Source: Betaproteobacteria bacterium
Lineage (GTDB): Bacteria > Pseudomonadota > Gammaproteobacteria > Burkholderiales > Sulfuricellaceae
NCBI GenBank assembly: GCA_021373185.1
Contig: JAJFTF010000032.1
Span: 1-54,049, forward strand
Direction of reading: 5' to 3'
DNA: 54,049 nt
Made by a program: the position numbers and the translations under genes. Of the stretch, positions 1 through 7,834 are shown piece after piece. Below the pieces are notes generated by a model. It searched no databases and was not told the DNA's origin. It saw only the letters and a program-made list of their open reading frames with translations. The stretch's first letter is position 1. Each line of letters opens with the position of its first letter.

Positions 1-1755
1 CATCCAATGCCGATTACGCCTGACAACATCCTCGGCATTCTTTCCATGGTGTTCTGGACGCTGGTGATCGTGGTGTCGATCAAATACGTAGCCTTCATCA
101 TGCGCGCCGACAACCACAGCGAGGGCGGCATCATGGCGCTGATGGCGCTGACCCTGCGCAAGGCCAAAAACCAACGCGGGCGAGCAACGATCATGCTGGC
201 GGGCATCGTCGGCGCGGCGCTATTTTACGGCGATGGCGTGATCACGCCGGCCATTTCGGTGCTGTCCGCCGTCGAGGGGCTGGAAATAGCCACCCCGGCG
301 CTGAAAGCCTATGTCATCCCGGTCACCATCGGCGTACTGTTCGCCCTGTTCGCTTTCCAGCGCAAGGGCACAGCCGGCATTGGCGCACTGTTCGGGCCAA
401 TAGTATGCGTCTGGTTCGGCGCTCTCGCCGTTTTGGGAATCGTCAATATCGCGGCTGAGCCAAGTGTAATCAAGGCGCTGAACCCCATGTACGCAATGAA
501 TTTCTTTCTGTCCAACCCCAGGATGAGCTTTCTCGCTCTGGGCGGAGTATTTCTGGTCGCCACCGGCAGCGAGGCGTTGTATGCCGACATGGGGCACTTC
601 GGTCGCAAGCCGATCCAGCTTGCCTGGTTTGCCGTCGCCCTGCCTGCCCTGGTACTCAATTATTTCGGTCAGGGTGCGCTATTGATCCATAACCCGTCTG
701 CGATTCAGAACCCGTTCTATCTGCTGGCGCCTGACTGGGCGCTCTATCCTTTGGTCGCATTGGCCACGGCGGCCACGGTGATCGCCTCGCAGGCAGTGAT
801 CTCCGGTGCGTTCTCAATCACCCGCCAGGCGATTCAGCTCGGCTATTCGCCACGCATGGAAGTGCAGCACACCTCAGAGAAGGAGATCGGCCAGATCTAC
901 ATGCCGACGATCAACTGGACACTGTTTATCGCCGTCGTTGCGCTGGTGCTGGGTTTCCGCACCTCGACCAACATGGCGGCGGCTTATGGCATTGCGGTGT
1001 CCAGCACGATGGTGATCACCACTGCCCTCGCCTTCGTTGTCGTGCGCCATCAGTGGGGTTGGGGATGGATCAGGAGCGCATTGCTGATTTCATTCTTTCT
1101 TGCCATCGACCTCGCCTTCTTCACCGCGAATGCCACCAAGATCGAGGATGGCGGCTGGTTCCCGCTGGTATTCGGCCTTGGCATCTTCACCTTGATGAGC
1201 ACCTGGAAACTCGGACGCGAGCTCTTGCGAACCCGCATGGCGGGCGAAGCCATTGCCCTTGATCCCTTCGTCCAGGGCCTGGACTCCGGCTCGATAACGC
1301 GGGTGCCGCGCACGGCGGTATTCCTGTCCGGCGATCCCGACGCCGTGCCCCATGCCCTGCTGCACAACCTGAAACACAACATGGTGCTGCACGAGCGCAT
1401 CGCCATCGTGACCGTGCAGGTGGAAGACGTACCCCATGTCCCGGACATCGACTGGGTCGAGGTAAAGGCCCTGCCGAACAATTTCTACCGCATCCTGGTT
1501 CGCTACGGTTTCAAGGACGACCCCGACATCCCCGTGGCTCTGGAGCGCTGCGCACAATACGGGCTGATCTTCGATCCGATGACCACCTCATACTTCCTCG
1601 GTCGCGAAACCCTGATTCCCAAGCTGGGTACCGAAATGCCGTTGTGGCGCGAAAAACTGTTCATCGCGATGTTCCGCAACGCCAGCAGCGCGGCCAGCTT
1701 CTTCAACATCCCGCCGAACCGGGTGGTGGAAATGGGAACGCAAGTCGTCCTTTAA
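1..1755 (+). CDS. kup: KUP-family potassium uptake protein, 5' truncated by window edge
   Basis: This is an inner-membrane low-affinity K+/H+ symporter of the KUP/HAK family. The frame is open from base 1, and the first visible residues (HPMPITPDN, then IKYVAFIMRADNHSEGG) match a point roughly 40-50 residues into the family, so the true start lies outside the window. The family signatures GALFYGDGVITPAISVLSAV and GQGALLI are present, with about ten hydrophobic segments followed by a soluble C-terminal domain of roughly 150 residues. It converges on the nif genes and marks the left border of the nitrogen-fixation island. No link to nitrogen fixation is implied. The annotation is firm; only the N-terminus is missing. 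Confidence 0.96.
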   Translation, partial: HPMPITPDNILGILSMVFWTLVIVVSIKYVAFIMRADNHSEGGIMALMALTLRKAKNQRGRATIMLAGIVGAALFYGDGVITPAISVLSAVEGLEIATPALKAYVIPVTIGVLFALFAFQRKGTAGIGALFGPIVCVWFGALAVLGIVNIAAEPSVIKALNPMYAMNFFLSNPRMSFLALGGVFLVATGSEALYADMGHFGRKPIQLAWFAVALPALVLNYFGQGALLIHNPSAIQNPFYLLAPDWALYPLVALATAATVIASQAVISGAFSITRQAIQLGYSPRMEVQHTSEKEIGQIYMPTINWTLFIAVVALVLGFRTSTNMAAAYGIAVSSTMVITTALAFVVVRHQWGWGWIRSALLISFFLAIDLAFFTANATKIEDGGWFPLVFGLGIFTLMSTWKLGRELLRTRMAGEAIALDPFVQGLDSGSITRVPRTAVFLSGDPDAVPHALLHNLKHNMVLHERIAIVTVQVEDVPHVPDIDWVEVKALPNNFYRILVRYGFKDDPDIPVALERCAQYGLIFDPMTTSYFLGRETLIPKLGTEMPLWREKLFIAMFRNASSAASFFNIPPNRVVEMGTQVVL

Positions 1756-1800
1756 ACGAGGCATTCACCATCAGCCGTGCGGCAAGACGGCCACCAGCCC

Positions 1801-1977
1801 TTAGCTCTTGAGCAAATGCGCCACAGCTTCCGCGCCGGGTTCCGGCTGCTTCATCAGTTCGTAGATCAGTTGCACCAGCTTGCCGTGGCCGGCAACGGGA
1901 TCGCGGGCAAACTTGAGGGCATTCAGCGCCACATCTTCCGCGCTGTTGAAATTGATATAGCCGATTTTTTCGTCCAT
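1801..1977 (-). CDS. 58-aa protein of unknown function at the end of the nifE-Q operon
   Basis: This short ORF of 58 codons starts at an ATG (1977) preceded by AAAGGAAACAACC, a plausible ribosome-binding site. The protein begins MDEKIGYINFNSAEDVALNA and has a mixed, amphipathic, mostly helical-looking composition with no cysteines and no signal peptide. It follows nifQ on the same strand after 27 bases and is the last gene before the convergent kup gene, so it is probably the distal gene of the nifE operon. I do not recognise the family. A small helper of cofactor assembly is possible, but that is inference from position only. Confidence 0.72.
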   Translation of the reverse strand: MDEKIGYINFNSAEDVALNALKFARDPVAGHGKLVQLIYELMKQPEPGAEAVAHLLKS

Positions 1978-2004
1978 GGTTGTTTCCTTTGAAGTAATGA
2001 AAAA

Positions 2005-2583
2005 TCAGTTGGCCGGGCCTTCTTCCGGGCCGAAGCATTTCAGGTAGTCGATGCACACACCGCAACTGGGCGCGCGGCAGGCCTGGACTTCGGCGCGATC
2101 GCACAACTGCTTGTAGAGAAATTTCTTCCATTTCATGTTGCCGCTATTGCGGACAAACAGGCTGGTGAAGTATTCCTCCATCAGCCCGGACAGCACTTGC
2201 CGGTTGGGCAGGCCCATGTCCTGGTAGAGGTGGTCGTTACCCATGCAGGCGGTGGCGATGGCGAAGGCCAGCCATTCCGATTCGATGTCGGGCCGGGTGC
2301 GGTGCTCCATCAGCAGATTCAGCAGGTCGCCGAACTCTTCTCCGCATAGCGCTTCGCAGCCCACGGCGGCGGTTTCCCGCTTCACCATCCCGGCGTTCCG
2401 CAGGGCATCGGGGAAATAGCGATCCATGATGTCCTCGAAGCCCTCGTCCGTCCCAAACATGGCACGAGGCTCCATGCCGGGATGGTGACGGGAAGAATGA
2501 ATCGCGCCGGCGAAAGCCTGGGTCAGGCGGTCGGACGGGTCTTTGGCATGGGCGATCAGCCATTCATAGCTCAGGATTTCCAT
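2005..2583 (-). CDS. nifQ: NifQ, molybdenum donor for FeMo-cofactor synthesis
   Basis: NifQ is an iron-sulfur protein that supplies molybdenum to the NifEN/NifH stage of FeMo-co assembly. The diagnostic C-x4-C-x2-C-x5-C motif is intact near the C-terminus (CRAPSCGVCIDYLKC, cysteines at about 169, 174, 177 and 183 of 192). The upstream in-frame ATG at 2616 is less likely than the ATG at 2583, which has AAGGAG eight bases before it. The gene follows fdxB by 34 bases in the nifE-N-X operon, the usual neighbourhood for nifQ in proteobacteria. Expression is likely driven from the sigma-54 promoter ahead of nifE. Length and motif both fit the family. Confidence 0.93.
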   Translation of the reverse strand: MEILSYEWLIAHAKDPSDRLTQAFAGAIHSSRHHPGMEPRAMFGTDEGFEDIMDRYFPDALRNAGMVKRETAAVGCEALCGEEFGDLLNLLMEHRTRPDIESEWLAFAIATACMGNDHLYQDMGLPNRQVLSGLMEEYFTSLFVRNSGNMKWKKFLYKQLCDRAEVQACRAPSCGVCIDYLKCFGPEEGPAN

Positions 2584-2617
2584 GTGATGTCTCCTTATTT
2601 CAAAGACAGCTTCCAAC

Positions 2618-2923
2618 TCACGCGCTCATCGCCTCATGGCTATAGCATTTCTTCGGGCAAATCTTGGCGCACGCCTCGCAGCCGGTGCAGTTCTGCTCGT
2701 TGGCGACAGTCATGACTTTCTTTTCGTACTCGTCGTCGTCATCGCCGTCGATATCCACCGCGATCAGTTCGCCTTCGTCGTCCATCCCCATCAACTGCAG
2801 GACATCGCGCCCGCAGACCTTGAAGCAGCGGCCACAGCCGATGCATTTTTCCTTGTTGATCGCCTTGACGAACTTTGGAATCCAGCTCCGGCCATCCGGC
2901 ATCACTACACTTGCAAAACTCAT
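2618..2923 (-). CDS. fdxB: Nif-specific ferredoxin III, 2x[4Fe-4S]
   Basis: This small electron carrier has two cysteine quartets, C27-C30-C33-C37 and C79-C82-C85-C89, separated by an acidic insert ([10 protein letters not shown]). The arrangement matches the nif-specific ferredoxin III group found beside nifX and the DUF269 gene. It probably delivers electrons to nitrogenase or to cofactor-maturation enzymes. The ATG follows AAGGAA and lies two bases after the stop codon of the upstream CCE_0567-type gene, so the two are probably translationally coupled. The 101-residue length is normal. Confidence 0.92.
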   Translation of the reverse strand: MSFASVVMPDGRSWIPKFVKAINKEKCIGCGRCFKVCGRDVLQLMGMDDEGELIAVDIDGDDDDEYEKKVMTVANEQNCTGCEACAKICPKKCYSHEAMSA

Positions 2924-2925
2924 GA

Positions 2926-3114
2926 TTAAATTCCTTTCAAATTTGCGCGGGCCTCAGCCAGCGCCTGGTAAGCCTCGAAGGTTTTTGCCGCCACCTCGGG
3001 AATCCGCTCCCAATTGATCGGCAGTTCCTCGGACAAATCGTGCAGATCCATCTTGAGCTGCGTCGCCCGTGCGTTCAGCTTCTTGATCTGCGCTTTCAGT
3101 TCTTCTTCGCTCAT
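2926..3114 (-). CDS. CCE_0567-family (Rop-like) nif-associated small protein
   Basis: This 62-residue, almost wholly helical protein ([20 protein letters not shown]...) matches the small CCE_0567/PF05082 Rop-like family that accompanies nifX and DUF269 genes in diazotrophs. A founding member was described as a helical-hairpin, metal-binding protein; its role in nitrogen fixation is not settled. Here it sits between the DUF269 gene and fdxB, with AAGGAA upstream of its ATG. A perfect 22-bp inverted repeat (3141-3213) separates it from the preceding gene, so its expression level may differ from that of the promoter-proximal genes. Confidence 0.88.
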   Translation of the reverse strand: MSEEELKAQIKKLNARATQLKMDLHDLSEELPINWERIPEVAAKTFEAYQALAEARANLKGI

Positions 3115-3140
3115 CGCTTATTCCTTCAAAATCTTTTTCA

Positions 3141-3213
3141 CCGCAGAGGACGCGGAGGACGCTGAGGAAAAACAAAAGGCTCTTAACCTCTGCGTCCTCC
3201 GCGTCCTCTGCGG
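3141..3213. repeat. Family A inverted repeat, 22-bp perfect arms
   Basis: The arms at 3141-3162 and 3192-3213 are exact reverse complements over 22 bases (they begin CCGCAGAGGACG), with a 29-base loop. The element fills most of the gap between the DUF269 gene and the CCE_0567 gene. A diverged second member with GGCGCAAAGGCGC spacing lies at 15166-15267. This is the purine-rich GCAGAGG type of interspersed repeat, probably transcribed as a hairpin within the operon. Confidence 0.85.
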
Positions 3214-3220
3214 TTATGAA

Positions 3221-3697
3221 TCAACTGTAATTCGCCACGTCAGGAAACTTGCGGATCATTTCCACCCCGGCGTTGACCAGCTTTTCACCCTCTTCCACCA
3301 GTTTTTCCATGGTGAGGAAACCGAAGCGATGCACGTCGCGCAACTGCTTGTTGACCACGATCAGGCGACCTGCGATCAGGACGATGCGGCCAAACCCTTC
3401 GTGGTGCATTTTCATCATCGGCGTGACCATGTTGCCGGTCTGCCGCTCAATGGCCAGGCCCACCGCGCCGTAAAACAGCTCCAGCCGCCACAGCATTTCC
3501 GGATCGGGGTCGCCGATAATCGGAATCTCCTTGCGCTTTTCCTTGTCGACGACATAAGGCTCAAGCAATTCTGCATCGCTCTTGTTGTCCCATGTGCCGT
3601 AGGAATCCTGGGCGCGCCACAACTTGACCAGATCGGCCAGGAACACCGATTTATTTACCCCGCCAACCGGGGTTGAAAGCAAAGCGGCTTCAGGCAT
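3221..3697 (-). CDS. NifX-associated protein, DUF269
   Basis: This 158-residue protein of the DUF269 (PF03270) nif-associated family is almost always adjacent to nifX. Recognisable family segments include [11 protein letters not shown] and [15 protein letters not shown]. The start at 3697 is chosen over 3718 because GAGGAG lies seven bases upstream of the ATG and the longer form adds only a basic MKKRRRI tail. It overlaps the 3' end of nifX by eight bases, which implies translational coupling. The function is not established; the conserved pairing suggests an accessory role in cofactor handling. Confidence 0.92.
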   Translation of the reverse strand: MPEAALLSTPVGGVNKSVFLADLVKLWRAQDSYGTWDNKSDAELLEPYVVDKEKRKEIPIIGDPDPEMLWRLELFYGAVGLAIERQTGNMVTPMMKMHHEGFGRIVLIAGRLIVVNKQLRDVHRFGFLTMEKLVEEGEKLVNAGVEMIRKFPDVANYS

Positions 3698-4106
3698 GAT
3701 CCGTCTCCTCTTCTTCATCGAAATCGAATGTCTTTTCCTTGCCCTTTTCCAGCGCCTTGCGCAGCCAGGGCGGCGGCGTACCTTTCAATACCTGCTGCAA
3801 CTTGTCGAGCAGGCCGGCAATTTCAGTGTCTTCCGTCACTTTCAGCGGATGGATTCTTGCCGCCACCACCCGCGCCGCCGCCGAGCCGCCGATGGCCGAG
3901 GTGTAGACGATGGCGCAATCGCGGATGGCGTCGATTTTCACGGCGAGCTTGTCCTCGTTGCCGTCCTCCTTGAGGTCGCCGTCGAACTGGATGACCTCGC
4001 CAAGCCGGTGCCCCTCGGCTGAGATTTCATAAATAGCGATGTTCTTCGCCCAGCCGAAGTGGGCGTCCACGCGCTGCATGTCCTGAGTCGTAAAGGCGAC
4101 TTTCAT
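3690..4106 (-). CDS. nifX: NifX, FeMo-cofactor precursor carrier
   Basis: NifX is a small protein that binds NifB-co and the VK-cluster on the way to NifEN and apo-dinitrogenase. It starts [20 protein letters not shown], the typical NifX/NifB-C-terminal fold with the conserved DAHFG segment. The ATG at 4106 has AAGGAG nine bases upstream, so the longer frame (to 4157) is rejected. The length is 138 residues, including an acidic tail ([11 protein letters not shown]) after the domain. It lies 25 bases after nifN and overlaps the DUF269 gene. Confidence 0.93.
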   Translation of the reverse strand: MKVAFTTQDMQRVDAHFGWAKNIAIYEISAEGHRLGEVIQFDGDLKEDGNEDKLAVKIDAIRDCAIVYTSAIGGSAAARVVAARIHPLKVTEDTEIAGLLDKLQQVLKGTPPPWLRKALEKGKEKTFDFDEEEETDHA

Positions 4107-4131
4107 ACTGTTCGCTCCTTGATAATCGCGG

Positions 4132-5541
4132 TTAGTGATGAGTTTCAACTTGCGCACGGCGTTCCTCCGGCATACGATCTTTCACGCCCTCTGGGGCGTA
4201 GAAAGTCGGAGTGCCCTCTGGGTGCGGCAAGGGCCATGATTCCTGATGATGCTCGGGCAAATTCTCGATAAGCAGGTTGCCCACCTCGAAAACCAGATCG
4301 CGGGTACCGCGATAGCCCACCGAAAGCCGGTGAGCCGCGCCCAGCCGGTCGAACAGCGGCAGGCCCATCTTGATGAAGGGGATGCCGAGCCGCTGCGCCG
4401 CCTGCCTGCCATGGGAATGGGTAATCATCAGGTCGCAGCCGGCGGCGCGATTTTCCAGGTCTTCCAGATCGCCGATGACAACCTCCGCCGCCGGCATTTT
4501 CTCCAGCAGCGGCGACAGCGTGGTGGTGACGGCAGCGGCGATTTCGCAGCCCATCTCCGCCAGCCACGATCCCATTTGCCAGAGCAGGTCAGGCTCCGCG
4601 CCGATGGCGACCTTTTTGCCGCCGAAGAAAAAATGCCCGTCCAGCATGGCGTCCACCAGTTGCCCGCGCTGACGCCGGTATTTGCTCGCCACCGGCGTAC
4701 CCGACAGCTCCGACAAATAAGCCATGAACGCATCGTTCTGGGTCAGCCCGGTGAGCCGGTCGAACAGCCGGTAAGGCACGCCTGTCCTGGTCTCCAGCGC
4801 TTGCGCGGCGGGCCGCATCTGCTCGCCGATGGCGATGGTCACCGCCGATCCGCCCATCTGCTTGATTTGCGCCACTTGCGCCCCGCCCAGCGTGGTGGGC
4901 AGGAAAGTCTCGGGAATATGGCCGTCGAGCGAGCCGGACAGGTCTGGCGCAATGATCGGGTAAAGCCCGAAGGACTCGACGATTTCGCGCACTTCCTCGA
5001 TATCCGCCACGGTCAGGTGGCTACCGGGCAGGATGTTGACCTGCCAGGCGGTCTTCGGCACCGGTACGCACAAGGTTTCCACGATGGCGGTGACCGCCTT
5101 GCTCCAGCCATCCTGAAAAGCGCCCAGATAGTCCGGCGTCGGCACATACACCAGCGCAGTCTCGGCCAGCTCCGGGTGTTTGTCGCGGATCAGCCGGAGA
5201 AAACCATGCACGTCGTCGCCCTTGGTTTCGGTCAGCCCGGTCGAGCAGATGCCGATAATGTCCGGCTTGGCGCGCTTGTAGATGTTCAGGATCGCCTGCT
5301 CCATGTTTTCCATGCCGCCCATGATGGTGGTGACCTCGTTCATGGCGGTAGTCTGGAGCGGGATGGTCTCGCGGAAATGGCGCACGAACAGCACCAGGCC
5401 GAACGCGGTGCAACCCTGCGAACCGTGCATCAGCGGCATGCACTTGTCGAGGCCGAGAAAGGCCAGCGCCGCGCCAATCGGCTGGCTCATCTTGAGCGGG
5501 TTGACCGCGCAGGCTTTTTTCGATGTGGTTACGATGGCCAT
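4132..5541 (-). CDS. nifN: NifN, FeMo-cofactor scaffold beta-type subunit
   Basis: NifN pairs with NifE as the scaffold on which the NifB-derived cluster matures to FeMo-co. It belongs to the nitrogenase component 1 family, with LMHGSQGCTAFGL around Cys44 and GICSTGLTETKGDD further on. The chosen ATG (5541) is preceded by GAGGTG at seven bases; a GTG three codons earlier is less likely. The final 30 or so residues (after about residue 440) are rich in Pro, Glu and Arg. They are encoded by DNA resembling a double-hairpin repeat found again at 10861-10911, so the extreme C-terminus may be a repeat-derived extension. A family B repeat separates it from nifE. Confidence 0.95.
   Translation of the reverse strand: MAIVTTSKKACAVNPLKMSQPIGAALAFLGLDKCMPLMHGSQGCTAFGLVLFVRHFRETIPLQTTAMNEVTTIMGGMENMEQAILNIYKRAKPDIIGICSTGLTETKGDDVHGFLRLIRDKHPELAETALVYVPTPDYLGAFQDGWSKAVTAIVETLCVPVPKTAWQVNILPGSHLTVADIEEVREIVESFGLYPIIAPDLSGSLDGHIPETFLPTTLGGAQVAQIKQMGGSAVTIAIGEQMRPAAQALETRTGVPYRLFDRLTGLTQNDAFMAYLSELSGTPVASKYRRQRGQLVDAMLDGHFFFGGKKVAIGAEPDLLWQMGSWLAEMGCEIAAAVTTTLSPLLEKMPAAEVVIGDLEDLENRAAGCDLMITHSHGRQAAQRLGIPFIKMGLPLFDRLGAAHRLSVGYRGTRDLVFEVGNLLIENLPEHHQESWPLPHPEGTPTFYAPEGVKDRMPEERRAQVETHH
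4172..4233 (-). repeat. Double-hairpin element inside the nifN 3' coding end
   Basis: The plus-strand sequence ATACGATCTTTCACGC is followed by a short loop, GCGTAGAAAGTCGGA, and a second small stem around GCCCTCTGGG. It matches 10861-10911 (ATACGACCTTTCACGC, loop, GCGTAGAAAGACGGA, second stem) with conserved stem bases and different loops. Here it encodes part of the nifN C-terminus. Confidence 0.6.
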
Positions 5542-5565
5542 TTCATTCACCTCATTTGAACTGCG

Positions 5566-5623
5566 GTAGGAGCGACCTCCCGGTCGCGAATTCGATGGTT
5601 CGCGACCTGGAGGTCGCTCCTAC
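5566..5623. repeat. Family B inverted repeat between nifE and nifN
   Basis: GTAGGAGCGACCTCC at 5566 and its reverse complement ending at 5623 flank a loop containing a second pairing (GGTCGCGAA / TTCGCGACC). It occupies nearly the whole 85-base gap between the nifE stop and the nifN start. Other copies are at 28980-29037 (complete) and 24746-24768 (one arm). Confidence 0.85.
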
Positions 5624-5626
5624 GCT

Positions 5627-7015
5627 TTAACATTCTTCTTCCCAAGGCGCCGGCTGCCTAACCTGTTCCCAAATCGGGTTATGAATCGCCAGGTCGATCT
5701 GCTTGACCAGTTCCACCATGCCCTCGTAACCGGCATAGGCGTGATTGCGCTCCTGATTGATGTCGAGCCAGGGCGTCTTGGCCTTCAGCGCGACGAACTG
5801 CGAACGCCCGCCGGACAGCATGATGTCGGCGCGCGCTTCTTTCAGCATGCGGTACATTTCGCGCGGCGGCAGATCGTCGAACATGTGGGCGTCGCCGCCC
5901 ATGATTTCCTTGATGCGCGCCTTGTCTTCCGAGGTGGATTTCTTGGTGCTGGTGCCGACGATTTCCATGCCCACTTCGCGTAGCGCCGAAACCACCGACC
6001 ACGATTTCACCCCGCCGGTGAACAGCAGCACGCGCTTGCCCTTGAGCCTGGCCTTGTAGGGTTCGAGACGGGCCTTGGCGCGCGCCTCCTCGCGCTCGAT
6101 CAGCGCCTCGGTGCGATCCAGCAAGTCCGGCTGCGCCCCGCGTTGCACCAGCAAACCGGCGATGGTGCGCAGGCTTTGGCTGGTATCCGAAACGCCGTAG
6201 AAGGAGCCTTCAAACCAGGGAATGCCATAGCGCTCCTCCATCTTGCGCGCCAGGTTAATCAGCGCCTGCGAGCAAACCATCATCGCCGCCCTGGCGCGAT
6301 GCGCGCAGGCCACTTCGCGATAACGCGCATTGCCCGAGATGTTGGCGAGCACCCGGATGCCGAGCGCATCCAGCAAGGGCTGCACCTGCCACAGTTCGCC
6401 GACCAGGTTGTATTCGCCGTAGATATTGATGTCGTAGTGCGTGGTGACCGCCGGTTCCTCGGTGCCGATCACGTAATCGAGCAGCGCCTCGCCGGCCAGC
6501 TTGTTGCCAAGATTTTTGCTGCCGGCGAAACCCGGCGCATTGATCGGGATCACCGGCTTGCCGAATTTTTCCGCCGCGCGCTTGCACACCACTTCGATAT
6601 CGTCGCCGATCAAGGCGGTGACGCAAGTCTGGTAAACGAATACTGCCGGCGGATCGTATTTCTCGATGATTTCGCGAATCGCCCGGAACAGCCGTTTTTC
6701 CCCGCCGTAGATCACGTCCAGTTCGCCGATATCGGTGGTAAAGCCGGTACGGTAGAGCTTAGGCCCGCTGGAAGCGGCATGGCGGTTATCCCAGGAATTG
6801 CCCTCGCAGGCAATCGGCCCGTGCACCAGATGAGCCACGTCGACAATCGGCTGCAACGCGATCTTCGCCCCGTCGAAAGCGCAGCCGCCCGCCGCCGCGC
6901 CGGGCGTGAGCGGTTTGCCGCAGCCCTTCTTGCGTTCCTTGTCCGACTTGCCCTGGTTGGTGGGGCAGGCCGGCTCGTTGAACACCGTCTCGACTTTTCT
7001 GCTTAATACGCTCAT
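5627..7015 (-). CDS. nifE: NifE, FeMo-cofactor scaffold alpha-type subunit
   Basis: NifE is the alpha-type subunit of the NifEN scaffold complex. Cysteines expected to hold the P-cluster-like 4Fe-4S site are visible at about C45 (AAGGCAFDG), C70 ([13 protein letters not shown]) and C131 ([11 protein letters not shown]). The longest frame starts at 7072, but that codon lies inside the -24/-12 promoter, so translation must start further in. I chose the ATG at 7015 ([17 protein letters not shown]), the usual NifE N-terminus; 7024 is the alternative. No strong Shine-Dalgarno is seen. It is the first gene of the nifE-N-X-...-Q operon. Length is 462 residues, normal for the family. Confidence 0.95.
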   Translation of the reverse strand: MSVLSRKVETVFNEPACPTNQGKSDKERKKGCGKPLTPGAAAGGCAFDGAKIALQPIVDVAHLVHGPIACEGNSWDNRHAASSGPKLYRTGFTTDIGELDVIYGGEKRLFRAIREIIEKYDPPAVFVYQTCVTALIGDDIEVVCKRAAEKFGKPVIPINAPGFAGSKNLGNKLAGEALLDYVIGTEEPAVTTHYDINIYGEYNLVGELWQVQPLLDALGIRVLANISGNARYREVACAHRARAAMMVCSQALINLARKMEERYGIPWFEGSFYGVSDTSQSLRTIAGLLVQRGAQPDLLDRTEALIEREEARAKARLEPYKARLKGKRVLLFTGGVKSWSVVSALREVGMEIVGTSTKKSTSEDKARIKEIMGGDAHMFDDLPPREMYRMLKEARADIMLSGGRSQFVALKAKTPWLDINQERNHAYAGYEGMVELVKQIDLAIHNPIWEQVRQPAPWEEEC

Positions 7016-7054
7016 TGCGATCATCCCGACAAAAGTCCTGTTTGGCTTACCCAA

Positions 7055-7070
7055 TGCAAGTCCCATGCCC
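7055..7070 (-). promoter_or_regulatory. Sigma-54 promoter of the nifE operon
   Basis: The minus strand reads GGGCAT-GGGAC-TTGCA, close to the -24/-12 consensus TGGCAC-N5-TTGCA with correct spacing. The -12 element lies 40 bases before the chosen nifE ATG. A NifA-type site lies about 90 bases upstream. Confidence 0.8.
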
Positions 7071-7158
7071 ATCCGCAGTGGTGCAATAAAAATTCAGTCT
7101 TTACTTGATGTTAAGAAGAAGTGCGGGGTAATTGTCAGGGGCTTTGTCGCAAACAAAC

Positions 7159-7174
7159 TGTCGGATTTGCGACA
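7159..7174 (-). promoter_or_regulatory. NifA upstream activator sequence for nifE
   Basis: TGT-CGGATTTGCG-ACA is an exact TGT-N10-ACA, the NifA binding consensus, with extended symmetry (TGTCG...CGACA). It is placed 90 bases upstream of the -24 element of the nifE promoter, in the usual range. Confidence 0.82.
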
Positions 7175-7278
7175 AATTTCAGGCCGACAATCAGGTCAAG
7201 TGTTGGAACCAAGTTATTGAGGCGTCTTGCTTGAATTTGGTTACACTTAGTCAAGTCATCGCAGATCAGGAATCAATC

Positions 7279-7521
7279 ATGCTTATCGTCAACATGTTGG
7301 ACGCAAAGACCCACCTGTCCAAGCTAGTGGCACAAGTAGAATCGGGTGAAGTGCCTGAAATCGTTATTGCCCGCAATGGCAAGCCCGCCGCCAAGCTGGT
7401 GCGTTTCGCTGAAAAATTGGTGGGGAAGCGCATTGGCATCGCCAAAGGCCGGGCTGAAATGCCGGACGACATCGATGCCGGCAACGCGGAGATCGCCCGC
7501 CTTTTCGGAGTCGGCCAATGA
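7279..7521 (+). CDS. Phd/YefM-type antitoxin (orphan, toxin gene lost)
   Basis: This 80-residue antitoxin of the Phd/YefM (PF02604) type has the N-terminal DNA-binding segment MLDAKTHLSKLVAQVE, the ARNGKPAAKLV strand, and a C-terminal toxin-binding tail (AEMPDDIDAGNAEIARLF) as in VapB-like partners of PIN toxins. The ATG at 7279 has AGGA eight bases upstream; the longer frame starting at 7132 runs through the nifE regulatory region and is rejected. The expected toxin start codon overlaps the stop at 7518 (ATGAGGCTGCTT, MRLL), but the toxin frame collapses at once. It is divergent from nifE and probably no longer a working addiction module. Confidence 0.85.
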   Translation: MLIVNMLDAKTHLSKLVAQVESGEVPEIVIARNGKPAAKLVRFAEKLVGKRIGIAKGRAEMPDDIDAGNAEIARLFGVGQ

Positions 7522-7625
7522 GGCTGCTTTGTGCCAGTTCCAGGCCTTCACTTGCAGCCAACCAAGGTCTGGTATGCGTCGAAAAACAGTCACCCAATCA
7601 CTTGTTAGATGCTCTCCCTCCATGA
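7518..7625 (+). pseudogene. Remnant of a VapC-type (PIN) toxin gene
   Basis: The ATG overlaps the antitoxin stop, as in intact phd/vapC operons, and the first codons give MRLL, the common start of PIN toxins (usually MRLLLDTH). The next 31 codons show no PIN acidic residues and end at a stop, against a normal length of about 130 residues. A large deletion after codon 4 is inferred. The identification rests on position and four residues only. Confidence 0.4.
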
Positions 7626-7679
7626 GCCGCCTCCGGCGCTAGAATTATTAGCATTATTCCCATAGTAGTTTGCTTATAA

Positions 7680-7716
7680 CGGGGGCATAATGTGTCTGCC
7701 CCCGGTCTCCTTTTTC
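7680..7716 (+). terminator. Rho-independent-like terminator after the antitoxin remnant
   Basis: An 8-bp GC-rich stem CGGGGGCA / TGCCCCCG (7680-7687, 7697-7704) is followed after six bases by TTTTT. It would end the short antitoxin transcript. The rest of 7626-7834 is AT-rich with no ORF I can support. Confidence 0.6.
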
Positions 7717-7834
7717 ATAACGTAATAACCTGACAGATGATTAACAAAAACATTAACATTCATAATCATAGGATCGCATAATGGCCGTCTCTATATTAAT
7801 AAACGTCCGAACCCATGGGGCTCTTGATTAACTG

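Noticed and set aside
3121..3220. CRISPR-like repetition of GAGGACGC units
   Set aside because: There are only two arms of one palindrome, with no regular spacers.
4246..5559. Open frame of 437 codons opposite nifN
   Set aside because: Antisense shadow frame; His/Arg/Gln-rich with no motifs.
7132..7278. N-terminal extension of the Phd-type antitoxin
   Set aside because: The extension lies over the NifA site and has no family match; the ATG at 7279 with AGGA is the natural start.
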